Assembly (NCBI GenBank): GCA_014359765.1
Contig: JACIYT010000001.1
Location: forward strand, 351,448 to 415,447
Direction: 5' to 3'
Length of the DNA: 64,000 nt
Source of the DNA: Roseovarius sp.
Lineage (GTDB): Bacteria; Pseudomonadota; Alphaproteobacteria; Rhodobacterales; Rhodobacteraceae
Below the pieces are notes generated by a model. That model was not told where the DNA came from. It ran no database searches and saw only the letters and a list, made by a program, of their open reading frames with translations. The stretch's first letter is position 1. The number at the start of each line of letters is the position of its first letter. The position numbers and the translations under genes were made by a program. This document shows, piece by piece, positions 28,036 through 37,602 of the stretch.

Positions 28036-29979
28036 ATGCGGTGGATCGTGCGATTGCTGGGTCTGGTGGTGGTGCTGGCCGCCTTCGTTCTGGGCGCGCT
28101 CTTCTTCCTGCCCGGTGAGCGGATCGCCAGGATCGCCGCCGAGCAGATCACCAGGGCGACGGGCCGCACCGTCACCATGAGCGGCGAGACGCGGCTCAGC
28201 CTCTATCCGGTGCTGGGCGTGGCGACCGGCGCGGTCGAGATCGCCAATGCCGACTGGTCCGATGCCGGGCCGATGCTGCGCGCCGAGAGCTTCAAGGTAG
28301 GCGTCGATCCCCGTGTGCTCTGGGGCGGGGATATCCGCATCACCGGGCTTGAGGCGGTCGCGCCCGAAATCCGGCTGGAGCGCGCCGCCGACGGGCGCGT
28401 GAACTGGGAACTGGGGGTGGAGGGGGTCGCGCCCTCGGGGCAGTCGGAGCCGGGCGCGCCGGCGCGTTCGGCGCGGCTTGGGCTGACGCTCGACCGGGCG
28501 CTGATCACCGGCGCGCGGCTGTCGATGATCGACCACGGCACCGGCGAGGAGCAGCAGATCACCGATCTCGATCTCGATCTGCGCTGGCCGGACCATGCCG
28601 GCACCGCCACGCTGGAGGCGGCGTTCCGGCGCGGCGGCGGGCCGATCCGGGTCTCGGGTCATCTCGACGAGGTGGGGGCGTTTCTCGACGGGGCGGCGAC
28701 CGGGGTTTCGGCCAGGGTTTCGGCGGGGGGCGGCGCGGTCGGGTTCGAGGGGCGCGCGGGGCTGCGGCCCGAGGCGCAGGGGCGGCTCGACCTCGATATC
28801 GGCGATACCGGCGCGTTTCTCGCGGCGCTCGGCCTGGGCGGCGTGGACCTGCCGCAGACCCTCGGGCAGAGCGTCAAGGGCCGTGCGGACCTGACGGTGA
28901 CCGAGGGCACGCAGGTCGCGGTGCGCGACATGGCGCTGGATCTCGGCGGCAATGCCGTGACCGGGGTGCTCGACCTCGACCTGTCCGGCGATGTGCCGCG
29001 CCTTGACGCGCGGATCGACGCCGGCGCGCTGGACCTGTCGAAGCTGGCTGGGGCCGACAGCACAGGGGGTGGCGGCGCGGCTGTGGCGGGCTGGTCGAAA
29101 GAGCCGATCGACGCGAGCGCGCTCGGCCTTGTCAACGGCGATCTGGCCTTTGCCGCGACGAGCGTCAATCTGGGCGATCTGAAGCTCGGGAAGACCCGCG
29201 CGCTGATGACGCTCGACCGCGCGCGCGCCGTGTTCGACCTGCGCGAGGTGCGCGCCTATGACGGGCTGGTGACCGGGGAATTCGTGATCAACAGCCGCTC
29301 GGGCCTGTCGGTGGGTGGCACGACAAGGGCCGAGGGGATCAATCTCGAACGCTTTCTCGCCGATGCGGCGGGGATCACGCGATTTGCCGCCGCCGCCTCG
29401 GGCGAGCTGAGCTTTCTCGGTTCGGGCAATTCGGTCGATGCGATCATGAAGAGCCTGAGCGGGCAGGGCTTTGTGACGACCGGGCGCGGCGTGATCTCGG
29501 GAATCGATCTCGACCGGCTGATGCGTGCAGGCGATGTGACGGGCGGGACGACGATCTTTGACGAGATGCGCGCGAGCTTTGCCATGAAGGGCGGCAACCT
29601 GTTCAACGAGGATCTCGTCCTGCGCCTGCCGCGCGCGCGGGCCGAGGGCCGGGGGAGGGTGGGGCTTGGTGCGCGCGACATCGACTATCTCCTGACGCCG
29701 GTGCTGCTCGAGGGTGAGAACCGGCGCGGGCTGGCCATCCCGGTGCGGATCCGGGGATCGTGGGACAATCCGAGGATCACCCCCGATCTGGAAAAGGCGA
29801 TCGATCTCAACCTCAAGGAGGAGCGCGAGGAGTTGCAGAAAAAGGCCGGGGAGCGGGTCGGGCGCGAGGTGCAGGAGCGGCTCGGCGTGACGCCCGAGGA
29901 GGGCCAGAGCACCGAGGACGCGATCCGCAAGAAGCTCGATGACAAGGCCGCGCGCAAGCTGCGCAAGCTCTTCGAGTGA
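28036..29979 (+). CDS. AsmA-family protein
   Basis: N-terminal [36 protein letters not shown]. Confidence 0.88.
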   Translation: MRWIVRLLGLVVVLAAFVLGALFFLPGERIARIAAEQITRATGRTVTMSGETRLSLYPVLGVATGAVEIANADWSDAGPMLRAESFKVGVDPRVLWGGDIRITGLEAVAPEIRLERAADGRVNWELGVEGVAPSGQSEPGAPARSARLGLTLDRALITGARLSMIDHGTGEEQQITDLDLDLRWPDHAGTATLEAAFRRGGGPIRVSGHLDEVGAFLDGAATGVSARVSAGGGAVGFEGRAGLRPEAQGRLDLDIGDTGAFLAALGLGGVDLPQTLGQSVKGRADLTVTEGTQVAVRDMALDLGGNAVTGVLDLDLSGDVPRLDARIDAGALDLSKLAGADSTGGGGAAVAGWSKEPIDASALGLVNGDLAFAATSVNLGDLKLGKTRALMTLDRARAVFDLREVRAYDGLVTGEFVINSRSGLSVGGTTRAEGINLERFLADAAGITRFAAAASGELSFLGSGNSVDAIMKSLSGQGFVTTGRGVISGIDLDRLMRAGDVTGGTTIFDEMRASFAMKGGNLFNEDLVLRLPRARAEGRGRVGLGARDIDYLLTPVLLEGENRRGLAIPVRIRGSWDNPRITPDLEKAIDLNLKEEREELQKKAGERVGREVQERLGVTPEEGQSTEDAIRKKLDDKAARKLRKLFE

Positions 29980-30025
29980 GGCAGCCGGGCATGAGTATTT
30001 TCAGAAAGATGAAGCAGGGGCTGTC

Positions 30026-31222
30026 GTGAGCGAGGTGCGCGCGCAATACGAGGCCTATCCCTATCCCGAACGCGATCCCGCCGACGAGCGCAAGCGGCTG
30101 ATCACCGGCTCGCCCTCGCATGTTCTGGAGGTGGATCATTTCGTGTTCGAGGGCGCGCGCGACTGGTCGCGCCCCCTGCGGGTGCTGGTGGCCGGCGGCG
30201 GCACGGGGGACGGGCTCATCCAGTTGGCGCAGCAGTTGAAGGATGCGGGCCGGGTGGCGGAGATCACCTATCTCGACCTTTCCACCGCGTCGCGCAAGAT
30301 CGCCGAGGAACGGGCGCGGGTGCGCGGCCTGGCCGGTATCCGCTTTGTCACCGGCAGCCTTCTGGACGCCGCCGAGCATGGCAGCTTTGACTATATCGAC
30401 TGTTGCGGGGTGCTCCATCACCTGCCCGACCCGGCGGCGGGGTTTGCCGCGCTGCTGGCGGCGCTGGCGCCGGGGGGTGGCATGGGGTTCATGGTCTATG
30501 CGCCCTATGGGCGGTCGGGTGTCTATCCGTTGCAGGAGGCGTTCGGCGCGCTTTTTCAGGGGCTTGCGCCCGAGGCGCGGCTACGGGCCGCGCGCAGGCT
30601 GGTGGCGGGGCTGCCCGAGGGGCATCCGTTCCGCGCCAACATCAATCTCGGCGATCACAAGGACAGCGACGCGGGTTTTTACGACCTGCTGCTGCATTCG
30701 CAGGATCGGGCGTTCGATGTGGCGGCGCTGATCGGGATGCTGGGGGAGACGGGCTGGCACCTGACGGGATTTGCCCTTCCCGCGCTCTATGATCTGGCGC
30801 GGATCACCGAGCCGCCCGCTCATCTCGACGCCGTGGCGCGCATGGCCGTGGCCGAAAGGCTCCGCGGCACGATCAAGACCCATGTCGGCTATGCGGTGCG
30901 TGCGACCGAGGCGCGGGGGCCGGCGACGGGCACGAACCGGGCGCTGGTGCCGCATCTCAAGGGGGTGCGCGCGGGGGAGTTGGCGCGCGCGGTGGCGGCG
31001 GGGCAGGGGCCGATGCTGGGCTTTGGCGGGATCAGCGCGCGGCTCGTCCTGCCGCGCGCGGCGGCGCGGCTCATCGCCCTGGTGGACGGGCGGCGCAGCC
31101 TGGCCGAAATCGCCGCCCTCGCCGGCACCGATCCGATCGCCATGGGGGCGCTCTGGGCGAAGATCGAGCGCGCGCTGGGCGATCATGGCCTGCTGCTCTA
31201 TTCGTCGATCTTGCGGCGGTGA
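30026..31222 (+). CDS. Class I SAM-dependent methyltransferase with C-terminal extension (GTG start proposed)
   Basis: QYEAYPYPERDPADE, VLVAGGGTGDGLIQLAQQL, DYIDCCGVLHHLPDPAAGF. Confidence 0.85.
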   Translation: MSEVRAQYEAYPYPERDPADERKRLITGSPSHVLEVDHFVFEGARDWSRPLRVLVAGGGTGDGLIQLAQQLKDAGRVAEITYLDLSTASRKIAEERARVRGLAGIRFVTGSLLDAAEHGSFDYIDCCGVLHHLPDPAAGFAALLAALAPGGGMGFMVYAPYGRSGVYPLQEAFGALFQGLAPEARLRAARRLVAGLPEGHPFRANINLGDHKDSDAGFYDLLLHSQDRAFDVAALIGMLGETGWHLTGFALPALYDLARITEPPAHLDAVARMAVAERLRGTIKTHVGYAVRATEARGPATGTNRALVPHLKGVRAGELARAVAAGQGPMLGFGGISARLVLPRAAARLIALVDGRRSLAEIAALAGTDPIAMGALWAKIERALGDHGLLLYSSILRR

Positions 31223-31290
31223 CGCCGCGGCAATTGCCGGCTCCGGCGCGGTGCTGATAACATGGTCGGGCAAGGCAGGAGGAGACCATC

Positions 31291-32337
31291 ATGCTGACAC
31301 GTCTGGCATCGGACACTCATGAGGAGGTGTATCGCGTCGAGGATCGTGACAGCGGCCTCACCGGGTTCATCGCGCTGCATTCCACCCGGCTCGGGCCGGC
31401 GGCGGGTGGGCTCCGGATGCGGCCCTATCCGGACGAGGCGGCGGCGCTTGAGGATGTGCTCAACCTCGCGCGCGGCATGAGCTACAAGAACGCCGCCGCG
31501 GGCCTGCCGCTCGGTGGTGGCAAGGCGGTGATCATGGGCGATGCGGCGCGCGACAAGACGCCGGAGCTGCTGCGCGCCATGGGTCGGGCGATCGACGCGC
31601 TGGGCGGGCGCTACTGGACCGCCGAGGACATGGGCATGTCGCCTGCGGACATGGCCGAGATCGCGCGCGAGACGCGCTATGTCGCCGGGCGCGAGAGCGG
31701 GGCCCATGCGAGCGGCGACCCCTCGCCGGTGACGGCGCGCGGCGTGCTGGGGGCGATGCGGGCGGGCGCGGCCCGGCTCTGGGGGGGGGACGATCTGGCG
31801 GGCCGCAGCGTGGCGGTGCAGGGGCTGGGTCATGTCGGCTGGCATCTGTGCCGGCTGCTTGCCGAGGGGGGCGCGGAGCTTCTCGTGGCGGATATGGATG
31901 CGGAGCGCGTGGCAGCGGCGGTGCAGGCCTTTGGCGCGCGCGAGATCCCGCCCGCCGCGATCCATGCCGCGCAGGCCGACGTGTTCGCGCCCTGTGCCAT
32001 CGGCGGGGTTCTCAACCACCGCACCATCCCCGAGATCCGCGCCGCCATGGTCTGCGGGGCGGCCAACAACCAGCTCGCCACGCCCGGTGATGCCGACCGG
32101 CTCCATCGGCGCGGCATTCTCTACCTGCCGGACTATGTGGCCAATGGCGGCGGGATCATCAATGTCGCCGCCGAGATCCTGTGCATCGCGGATCGCGGCC
32201 CCTGGGTCGAAGAGCGCCTCGCGGCGATGCGCGCCATGATGGAACGGCTGCTCGCGCGGGCGGCGCAGGAGGGGGCGAGCCCCGCGCCGGTCGCCGATCG
32301 CATGGTCGAGGAGGTGCTTTTCGGGGATGCGCGATGA
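31291..32337 (+). CDS. Glu/Leu/Phe/Val dehydrogenase family (leucine dehydrogenase-like)
   Basis: GGLRMRPYPDEAAALEDVLNLARGMSYKNAAAGLPLGGGKAVI, VAVQGLGHVGWHLCRLL. Confidence 0.9.
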   Translation: MLTRLASDTHEEVYRVEDRDSGLTGFIALHSTRLGPAAGGLRMRPYPDEAAALEDVLNLARGMSYKNAAAGLPLGGGKAVIMGDAARDKTPELLRAMGRAIDALGGRYWTAEDMGMSPADMAEIARETRYVAGRESGAHASGDPSPVTARGVLGAMRAGAARLWGGDDLAGRSVAVQGLGHVGWHLCRLLAEGGAELLVADMDAERVAAAVQAFGAREIPPAAIHAAQADVFAPCAIGGVLNHRTIPEIRAAMVCGAANNQLATPGDADRLHRRGILYLPDYVANGGGIINVAAEILCIADRGPWVEERLAAMRAMMERLLARAAQEGASPAPVADRMVEEVLFGDAR

Positions 32338-32392
32338 GGCGAGGACCGGGCCGGCCCCGGTCAGGCCGGGGCCTCTGGCGGGAGGTTGGCGG

Positions 32393-33328
32393 ATGCGCGG
32401 TTTGATCCTGTCCGGGCTGGCAGTGGTGCTCGGGGGGGCGGTGGCGGCTGCAGCGGCTGATCTGCGGCTGGGCGAGCGGGTGAGCCTTGCCCATGGCAGC
32501 TATGATATCGGGGGCGGGATGACCGTGGCGGCGGAGCTGCGCCCGACTGCCGATGGCGGCACCGCGCTCTGCGGGGCCTGGGCCGAGAGCAGCGATCTGG
32601 CCGCCGTGACCGTGGGCGCGGCGCGCGAGACCCTCGCGCTGGCCTATGTCCATGTCGAGGGGCGGCGGGTGGCGCGCGATCTGCGCTTCATGCCGAAGAT
32701 CGCGCCGCGCCTCGATTACGCAGGCGCGCCCGCGCGCTGTCGGGCGATCGATCTGCCGTGGCGCGCGGGGCGTGTGCCCGAGGTCTTTCTGCCGCGCCGC
32801 GTCATCCGACCGGCAAACCGCGACACGGGCGGCAACCAGGTGACGTTCAGCCCGACGGGCATGGGGGCGATGTCGGGCGCGCTCGATCCGGTGGCGGTGC
32901 TGCGCCGGCAGATCGGCACGGTGCCGCTGTCGCCGCGGGCGCGGGTGGCGGAGGGACATTACAGCAGCGGCGGCGGGCTGCGCCTCGCCGTGGAGCTGGT
33001 GGCGAAGAACGGACAGGCGGCGCTCTGCGGTGCGTGGTCGGACCTGCCGGGGCAGGTGGCCCGGACCGAGCCGCTGGGGCGGGCGGTGCTGCGCGAGGCG
33101 GTGATCATGCTCGGCCAGGAGCGGCTCGCGGTCGATGCCGGCGGGTTCCGCCGGGTGCCGGCGCGCGCCGATTACACCGGCGCCACGGCGAACTGTCTCG
33201 ACACGGGGCTGGGCTGGACGCCGGGGCGGGACCGCGCGCCGCTGCGCATCATTCTGCCCGCCCGCGTGGTCTATCGCACCACCACGACGCAGGGCACGCA
33301 GATCATCCGGTTCGCGCCGCGCGATTGA
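32393..33328 (+). CDS. Predicted secreted protein with two tandem homologous domains, function unknown
   Basis: Signal peptide; internal repeat (ALCGAW ... LDYAGAPARC ... VFLPRRVI / ALCGAW ... ADYTGATANC ... IILPARVV). Confidence 0.75.
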   Translation: MRGLILSGLAVVLGGAVAAAAADLRLGERVSLAHGSYDIGGGMTVAAELRPTADGGTALCGAWAESSDLAAVTVGAARETLALAYVHVEGRRVARDLRFMPKIAPRLDYAGAPARCRAIDLPWRAGRVPEVFLPRRVIRPANRDTGGNQVTFSPTGMGAMSGALDPVAVLRRQIGTVPLSPRARVAEGHYSSGGGLRLAVELVAKNGQAALCGAWSDLPGQVARTEPLGRAVLREAVIMLGQERLAVDAGGFRRVPARADYTGATANCLDTGLGWTPGRDRAPLRIILPARVVYRTTTTQGTQIIRFAPRD

Positions 33329-33333
33329 CGAGG

Positions 33334-34299
33334 CTACTCCGCCATGTGACAGGCCACCCGCGCCCCGCCCACGGCGCGCATCTCCGGGCGCTCGCGTCGG
33401 CACCGCTCGACGGCGATGGGGCAGCGCGGGTGAAAGGCGCAGCCCGAGGGCGGGTTGATCGGGTCGGGGATCTCGCCCCTGGGCGGCACGATCTCGCGGC
33501 CGAACCCGTCCATCCGGGGCGCGGCATCGAACAGCATCTGCGTATAGGGATGGCGCGGCGTGGCGAAAAGCGTGTCGCGCGGCGCCTCCTCCACCAGCCG
33601 CCCGAGATAGAGCACGCCGATCACATCGGCCATGTGCTGCACCACCGTGAGATCATGGCTGATGAAGAGATAGGTGAGGCCGAATTCCTCGCGCAGGTCG
33701 CTCATCAGGTTCAGCACCTGCGCCTGCACGCTCACATCAAGCGCCGAGGTGGGCTCGTCGCAGACGATCACGCGCGGCTCGGAGGCCAGCGCGCGGGCGA
33801 TGCAGATGCGCTGCCGCTGCCCGCCGGAAAACTCGTGCGGATACTTGTCGGCATCCCCCGCCGCGAGGCCCACCTGTTCGAGCAATCGCTCGGCCAGCCC
33901 CGCTGTCGCGCCGCCGCGCACCGCCACCGGCTCCTCGATGATGGCGCGCACCCGCCAGCGCGGGTTGAGCGAGGCGAACGGGTCCTGAAAGATCATCTGG
34001 ATATCGGAGCGCACCCGCGCGATGGCCTCGGCATCGCTGGACCCGGCAAGATCCACGCCACCGATCTCGACCGCGCCGGAGGTGGGCCGCAAGAGGCCCA
34101 CCACCATCTTGCCGATGGTGGACTTGCCCGACCCGCTCTCGCCCACCAGCGCATAGACCGATCTTTCCGGCACCTCGAAGGAGACATCCGAAACGGCGGT
34201 CAGATGCGCCCTGGGCAGCCGCTCGATCACCCGGTTGAGCCAGGGTTTCGACACGTCGAAGACGCGGGTGAGATTGCGGACCGAAATGAGCGCGCTCAT
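33334..34299 (-). CDS. Dipeptide/oligopeptide ABC transporter ATP-binding protein (DppF/OppF-like)
   Basis: Walker A GESGSGKST, LSGGQ-type SGGQRQRICIARAL, CAFHPRCP C-terminal motif. Confidence 0.92.
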   Translation of the reverse strand: MSALISVRNLTRVFDVSKPWLNRVIERLPRAHLTAVSDVSFEVPERSVYALVGESGSGKSTIGKMVVGLLRPTSGAVEIGGVDLAGSSDAEAIARVRSDIQMIFQDPFASLNPRWRVRAIIEEPVAVRGGATAGLAERLLEQVGLAAGDADKYPHEFSGGQRQRICIARALASEPRVIVCDEPTSALDVSVQAQVLNLMSDLREEFGLTYLFISHDLTVVQHMADVIGVLYLGRLVEEAPRDTLFATPRHPYTQMLFDAAPRMDGFGREIVPPRGEIPDPINPPSGCAFHPRCPIAVERCRRERPEMRAVGGARVACHMAE

Positions 34300-35285
34300 G
34301 CCACATCCTCGCCCGCCGCCTGCACCAGCGGATACCAGCAGGCCGCGCGCCCGCCGCATCCCGAAACCGTCGGCGCGGGATCGCGGCGGCAGGGCGCATC
34401 GGCGCGGTCGCAGCGCGGATGAAAGGCGCAGCCCTCAGGCAGCGCGTCAAGCCGCGGCATCGCACCGGGGATCTGGCGCAGCCGCCGCTGCCCGAGGCTC
34501 GCCAGCGGGGTCGAGGCCATCAGCCCCGCCGTGTAGGGATGGGCCGCATTCTGGATCACCTCGCGCACCGGGCCGATTTCCGCCAGCCGCCCGGCATAGA
34601 CCACCGCCACCCGGTCGGCGGCCTCGGCGATCACGCCCATGTCATGCGTGACCAGCATCACCGCCAGCCCCCGCTCGCGGCAGAGCCGCTTCAGAAGCGC
34701 CAGGATCTGCGCCTGCACGCTCACGTCGAGCGCGGTGGTGGGCTCATCAGCGATGACCAGTTCCGGCTCGGCGCAGAGCGCGAGCGCGATCACCACCCGC
34801 TGCCGCATCCCGCCCGAGAACTCGAACGGGTAGGAGCCGATCCGCTGACGCGCCGCCGGGATGCCCACCTCGTCGAGCAGGGCTATGGCGCGGGCCTGCG
34901 CCTCGGCCTCGCCGAGGCCGAGATGCACGCGGATCGTCTCGGTGAGCTGGTCGCCGACGGTCAAGAGCGGGTTGAGCGAGGTGAGCGGGTCCTGAAAGAT
35001 CATGCCGATCCGCTTGCCGCGAATGCGCCGCATTGCCTCCGGGGGCAGGGTGTCGATGCGCGCGCCCTTGAGGTGAACCTCGCCGCCGGCGATTCGCGCC
35101 GGGGGCTCCAGCAGGCCGATCACGGCATTGCCGGTCATGGATTTGCCCGCCCCCGATTCCCCCACCACGCCGAGCGTCTCACCCGCCGCGATGTCGAGGC
35201 TCACCCCGTCCACCGGGCGCAGGATGCCGCGCCGCGTGGGGATTTCGACGGTGAGGTTTCGGACGGAGAGGACGGGGGTGGTCAT
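34296..35285 (-). CDS. Dipeptide/oligopeptide ABC transporter ATP-binding protein (DppD/OppD-like)
   Basis: GESGAGKSM, FSGGMRQRVVIALAL, CAFHPRC. Confidence 0.92.
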   Translation of the reverse strand: MTTPVLSVRNLTVEIPTRRGILRPVDGVSLDIAAGETLGVVGESGAGKSMTGNAVIGLLEPPARIAGGEVHLKGARIDTLPPEAMRRIRGKRIGMIFQDPLTSLNPLLTVGDQLTETIRVHLGLGEAEAQARAIALLDEVGIPAARQRIGSYPFEFSGGMRQRVVIALALCAEPELVIADEPTTALDVSVQAQILALLKRLCRERGLAVMLVTHDMGVIAEAADRVAVVYAGRLAEIGPVREVIQNAAHPYTAGLMASTPLASLGQRRLRQIPGAMPRLDALPEGCAFHPRCDRADAPCRRDPAPTVSGCGGRAACWYPLVQAAGEDVA

Positions 35286-35394
35286 GGGCGGCATATCTCG
35301 AAACATTCCAATTTCGCTCCAAGCACAACAATGCTGCGGAGGAAGGGGGAGAGCACCACAAAGCTGTTGCGCGAGACCGAACCACCTGGCCCCC

Positions 35395-35460
35395 GCGCGG
35401 AATCAAGGCGTGCTTGCACGCCGCCGCGCGAGCGCCCGACCGCCCACCCGGGCGGGCGCT
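35395..35460. repeat. Dispersed double-hairpin element, copy C (inside ABC transporter operon)
   Basis: GCGCGGAATCA box; GGCGTGC-tt-GCACGCC (35407-35422); AGCGCCCG...CGGGCGCT (35431-35460). Confidence 0.6.
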
Positions 35461-35619
35461 TTTGCAACGTCGTAGCCCGCTCAGACGTTGAAGTATTTTG
35501 CACCATAAAGTGCTGACCGCTGATGTTGCTGCGCCCACCCGGCGGTCGGGCACTCGCACGGCTTCGGATCGCCAAGCTATACCTCCCAAAGCTGCGCATT
35601 ACCTGCCCAATGCCCCTCA

Positions 35620-36567
35620 CTACCGCAGCCTCGGATTGAGCGCATCGCGCAGCCAGTCACCCAGCAGGTTCACCGCCAGCGCCAGCGCCAGCAGCGTCAG
35701 CGCCGGAAAGAGCAGGATCCACCACTCCCCCGAGAAGAGAAACCCCTGTCCGATGCGAATGAGCGTGCCGAGCGAAGGCTGCGTCGGCGGCGCGCCCACC
35801 CCCAGAAATGACAGCGTCGCCTCGGCGATGATCGCCAGCGCCAGCGAAATCGTGGCAATCACCAGCACCGGGTTGAGCACGTTGGGCAGGATATGGCGCA
35901 GCATGATCGACAGCGGCCGGCGCCCGATGAGCCGCGCCGCCTGCACGTATTCGCGCCCCTTCTCCACCATCGTCGCCCCCCGCACCACCCGCGCGAACTG
36001 CACCCAGTCCGACAGGCCAATCGCCAGGATCAGCACCCAGATCGCCATCTGGTCGCGGTATTCGGGCGGCGTGATCCCCTTGGCGATGCCAAAGATCAGC
36101 ATCGCCACCAGGATCGCCGGAAAGGTCAGCTGCACATCGGCCACGCGCATGATGATGGTCTCGGTCCAGCCGCCGAGATAGCCCGCCAGCAGCCCCAGCG
36201 TCACCCCGATCACCATCGCCAGCAGCACCGCCGAGAACCCCACGAAAAGCGAGATGCGCATCCCGTAGAGAATGGTCGAGAACACGTCGCGCCCCTGATC
36301 GTCGGTGCCCATGAGAAACACCTCGCCGGTAAAGGCATTGGGTTCCATCGGCGGGGTAAAGCCGTTCATGAGGTTGAGCGAGGCGGGATCGAACGGGTTA
36401 TGCGGCGCGATGACCGGCGCAAGGACTGCCGCCAGCACCAGCACCACCACCACCGCGCCCGAGACCATCGCCACCGGCGCATGGCGAAAGGACCAGATGA
36501 AATCGCTCTGCCACGCGCGGGCGAGGCGCGAGGCGGGCGCTGCGGGGGTCAGGGCCTCGTCGCTCAT
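35620..36567 (-). CDS. ABC transporter permease (DppC-like)
   Basis: GTDDQGRDVFSTILYGMRISLFVGF and EAA loop motif. Confidence 0.92.
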   Translation of the reverse strand: MSDEALTPAAPASRLARAWQSDFIWSFRHAPVAMVSGAVVVVLVLAAVLAPVIAPHNPFDPASLNLMNGFTPPMEPNAFTGEVFLMGTDDQGRDVFSTILYGMRISLFVGFSAVLLAMVIGVTLGLLAGYLGGWTETIIMRVADVQLTFPAILVAMLIFGIAKGITPPEYRDQMAIWVLILAIGLSDWVQFARVVRGATMVEKGREYVQAARLIGRRPLSIMLRHILPNVLNPVLVIATISLALAIIAEATLSFLGVGAPPTQPSLGTLIRIGQGFLFSGEWWILLFPALTLLALALAVNLLGDWLRDALNPRLR

Positions 36568-37550
36568 GCCTTGGCCTCCGTGCCGCGATCGAGCCGCAGG
36601 CGCGGATCAATGGCGAAATAGAGCAGATCGACAATGAGGTTGATGCCCACGAACATCACCGAAATCAGCATCAGATAGGCCGCCATCACCGGAATATCGA
36701 CGAACTGCACCGCGTTGATGAAGAGAAGCCCCACGCCCGGCCACTGAAACACCGTCTCGGTGATGATCGCAAAGGCGATGATCGAGCCCAGTTGCAGCCC
36801 CGTCACCGTGATCACCGGCACCATCGTGTTCTTGAGAGCGTGGCGGAAATTGATGATCTTCTCCGGTAGCCCGCGTGCGCGGGCAAAGCGGATGTAATCC
36901 ATGCGCAGCACCTCCAGCATCTCGGTGCGCACCAGCCGCATGATCAGCGTCATCTGATAGAGGCCGAGCGTGATCGCGGGCAGGATCAGCGCCTTCAACC
37001 CGGTCGCCGTGAGAAACCCCGTGGTCCATCCACCGATACGCACCACCTCGCCGCGCCCGAAACTCGGCAGCCATTTCAGCTCTACCGCGAACACATAGAT
37101 GAGCAGGATGCCGATGAGGAACGTGGGCAAGGACACCCCGATGAGCGAGACGGTCATGATCACATTGGCCGCCACGCCGCGCCGCCGGATCGCGGTAAAG
37201 ACGCCAAGAGCGATCCCCCCCACCAGCGCCATGATCCCCGACACGAAGGCCAGTTCCAGCGTCGCCGGCGCGCGTTCCAGAAGGATGTCGGCGACCGGCC
37301 GCCCCTGCCGATAGCTCAGCCCGAAATTGCCCTGCGCGGCCTGGGTCAGGAATTTCCAGTATTGCACCGGGAACGGCCGGTCGAGGCCCAGCTCGGCGGT
37401 CAGCCGCTCGATATCGGCCTGGGTGCGCTCCTGCCCCAGCATCGCATCGACCGGGTCGCCGACAAAGCGGAACATGGCAAAGGCCACCAGACCCACGACC
37501 AGCAGCACCAGCACCGATTGCCCGACACGGCGGAGAATATAGGCCAGCAT
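36564..37550 (-). CDS. ABC transporter permease (DppB-like)
   Basis: MLAYILRRVGQSVLVLLVVGLVAFAMFRFVGDPVD; RTEMLEVLRMDYIRFARARGL. Confidence 0.92.
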   Translation of the reverse strand: MLAYILRRVGQSVLVLLVVGLVAFAMFRFVGDPVDAMLGQERTQADIERLTAELGLDRPFPVQYWKFLTQAAQGNFGLSYRQGRPVADILLERAPATLELAFVSGIMALVGGIALGVFTAIRRRGVAANVIMTVSLIGVSLPTFLIGILLIYVFAVELKWLPSFGRGEVVRIGGWTTGFLTATGLKALILPAITLGLYQMTLIMRLVRTEMLEVLRMDYIRFARARGLPEKIINFRHALKNTMVPVITVTGLQLGSIIAFAIITETVFQWPGVGLLFINAVQFVDIPVMAAYLMLISVMFVGINLIVDLLYFAIDPRLRLDRGTEAKA

Positions 37551-37602
37551 CGCGCGCCCCCTGAGCGTGCCGGGCGGCGGGACTACCGCCGCCCGGATGC
37601 GG

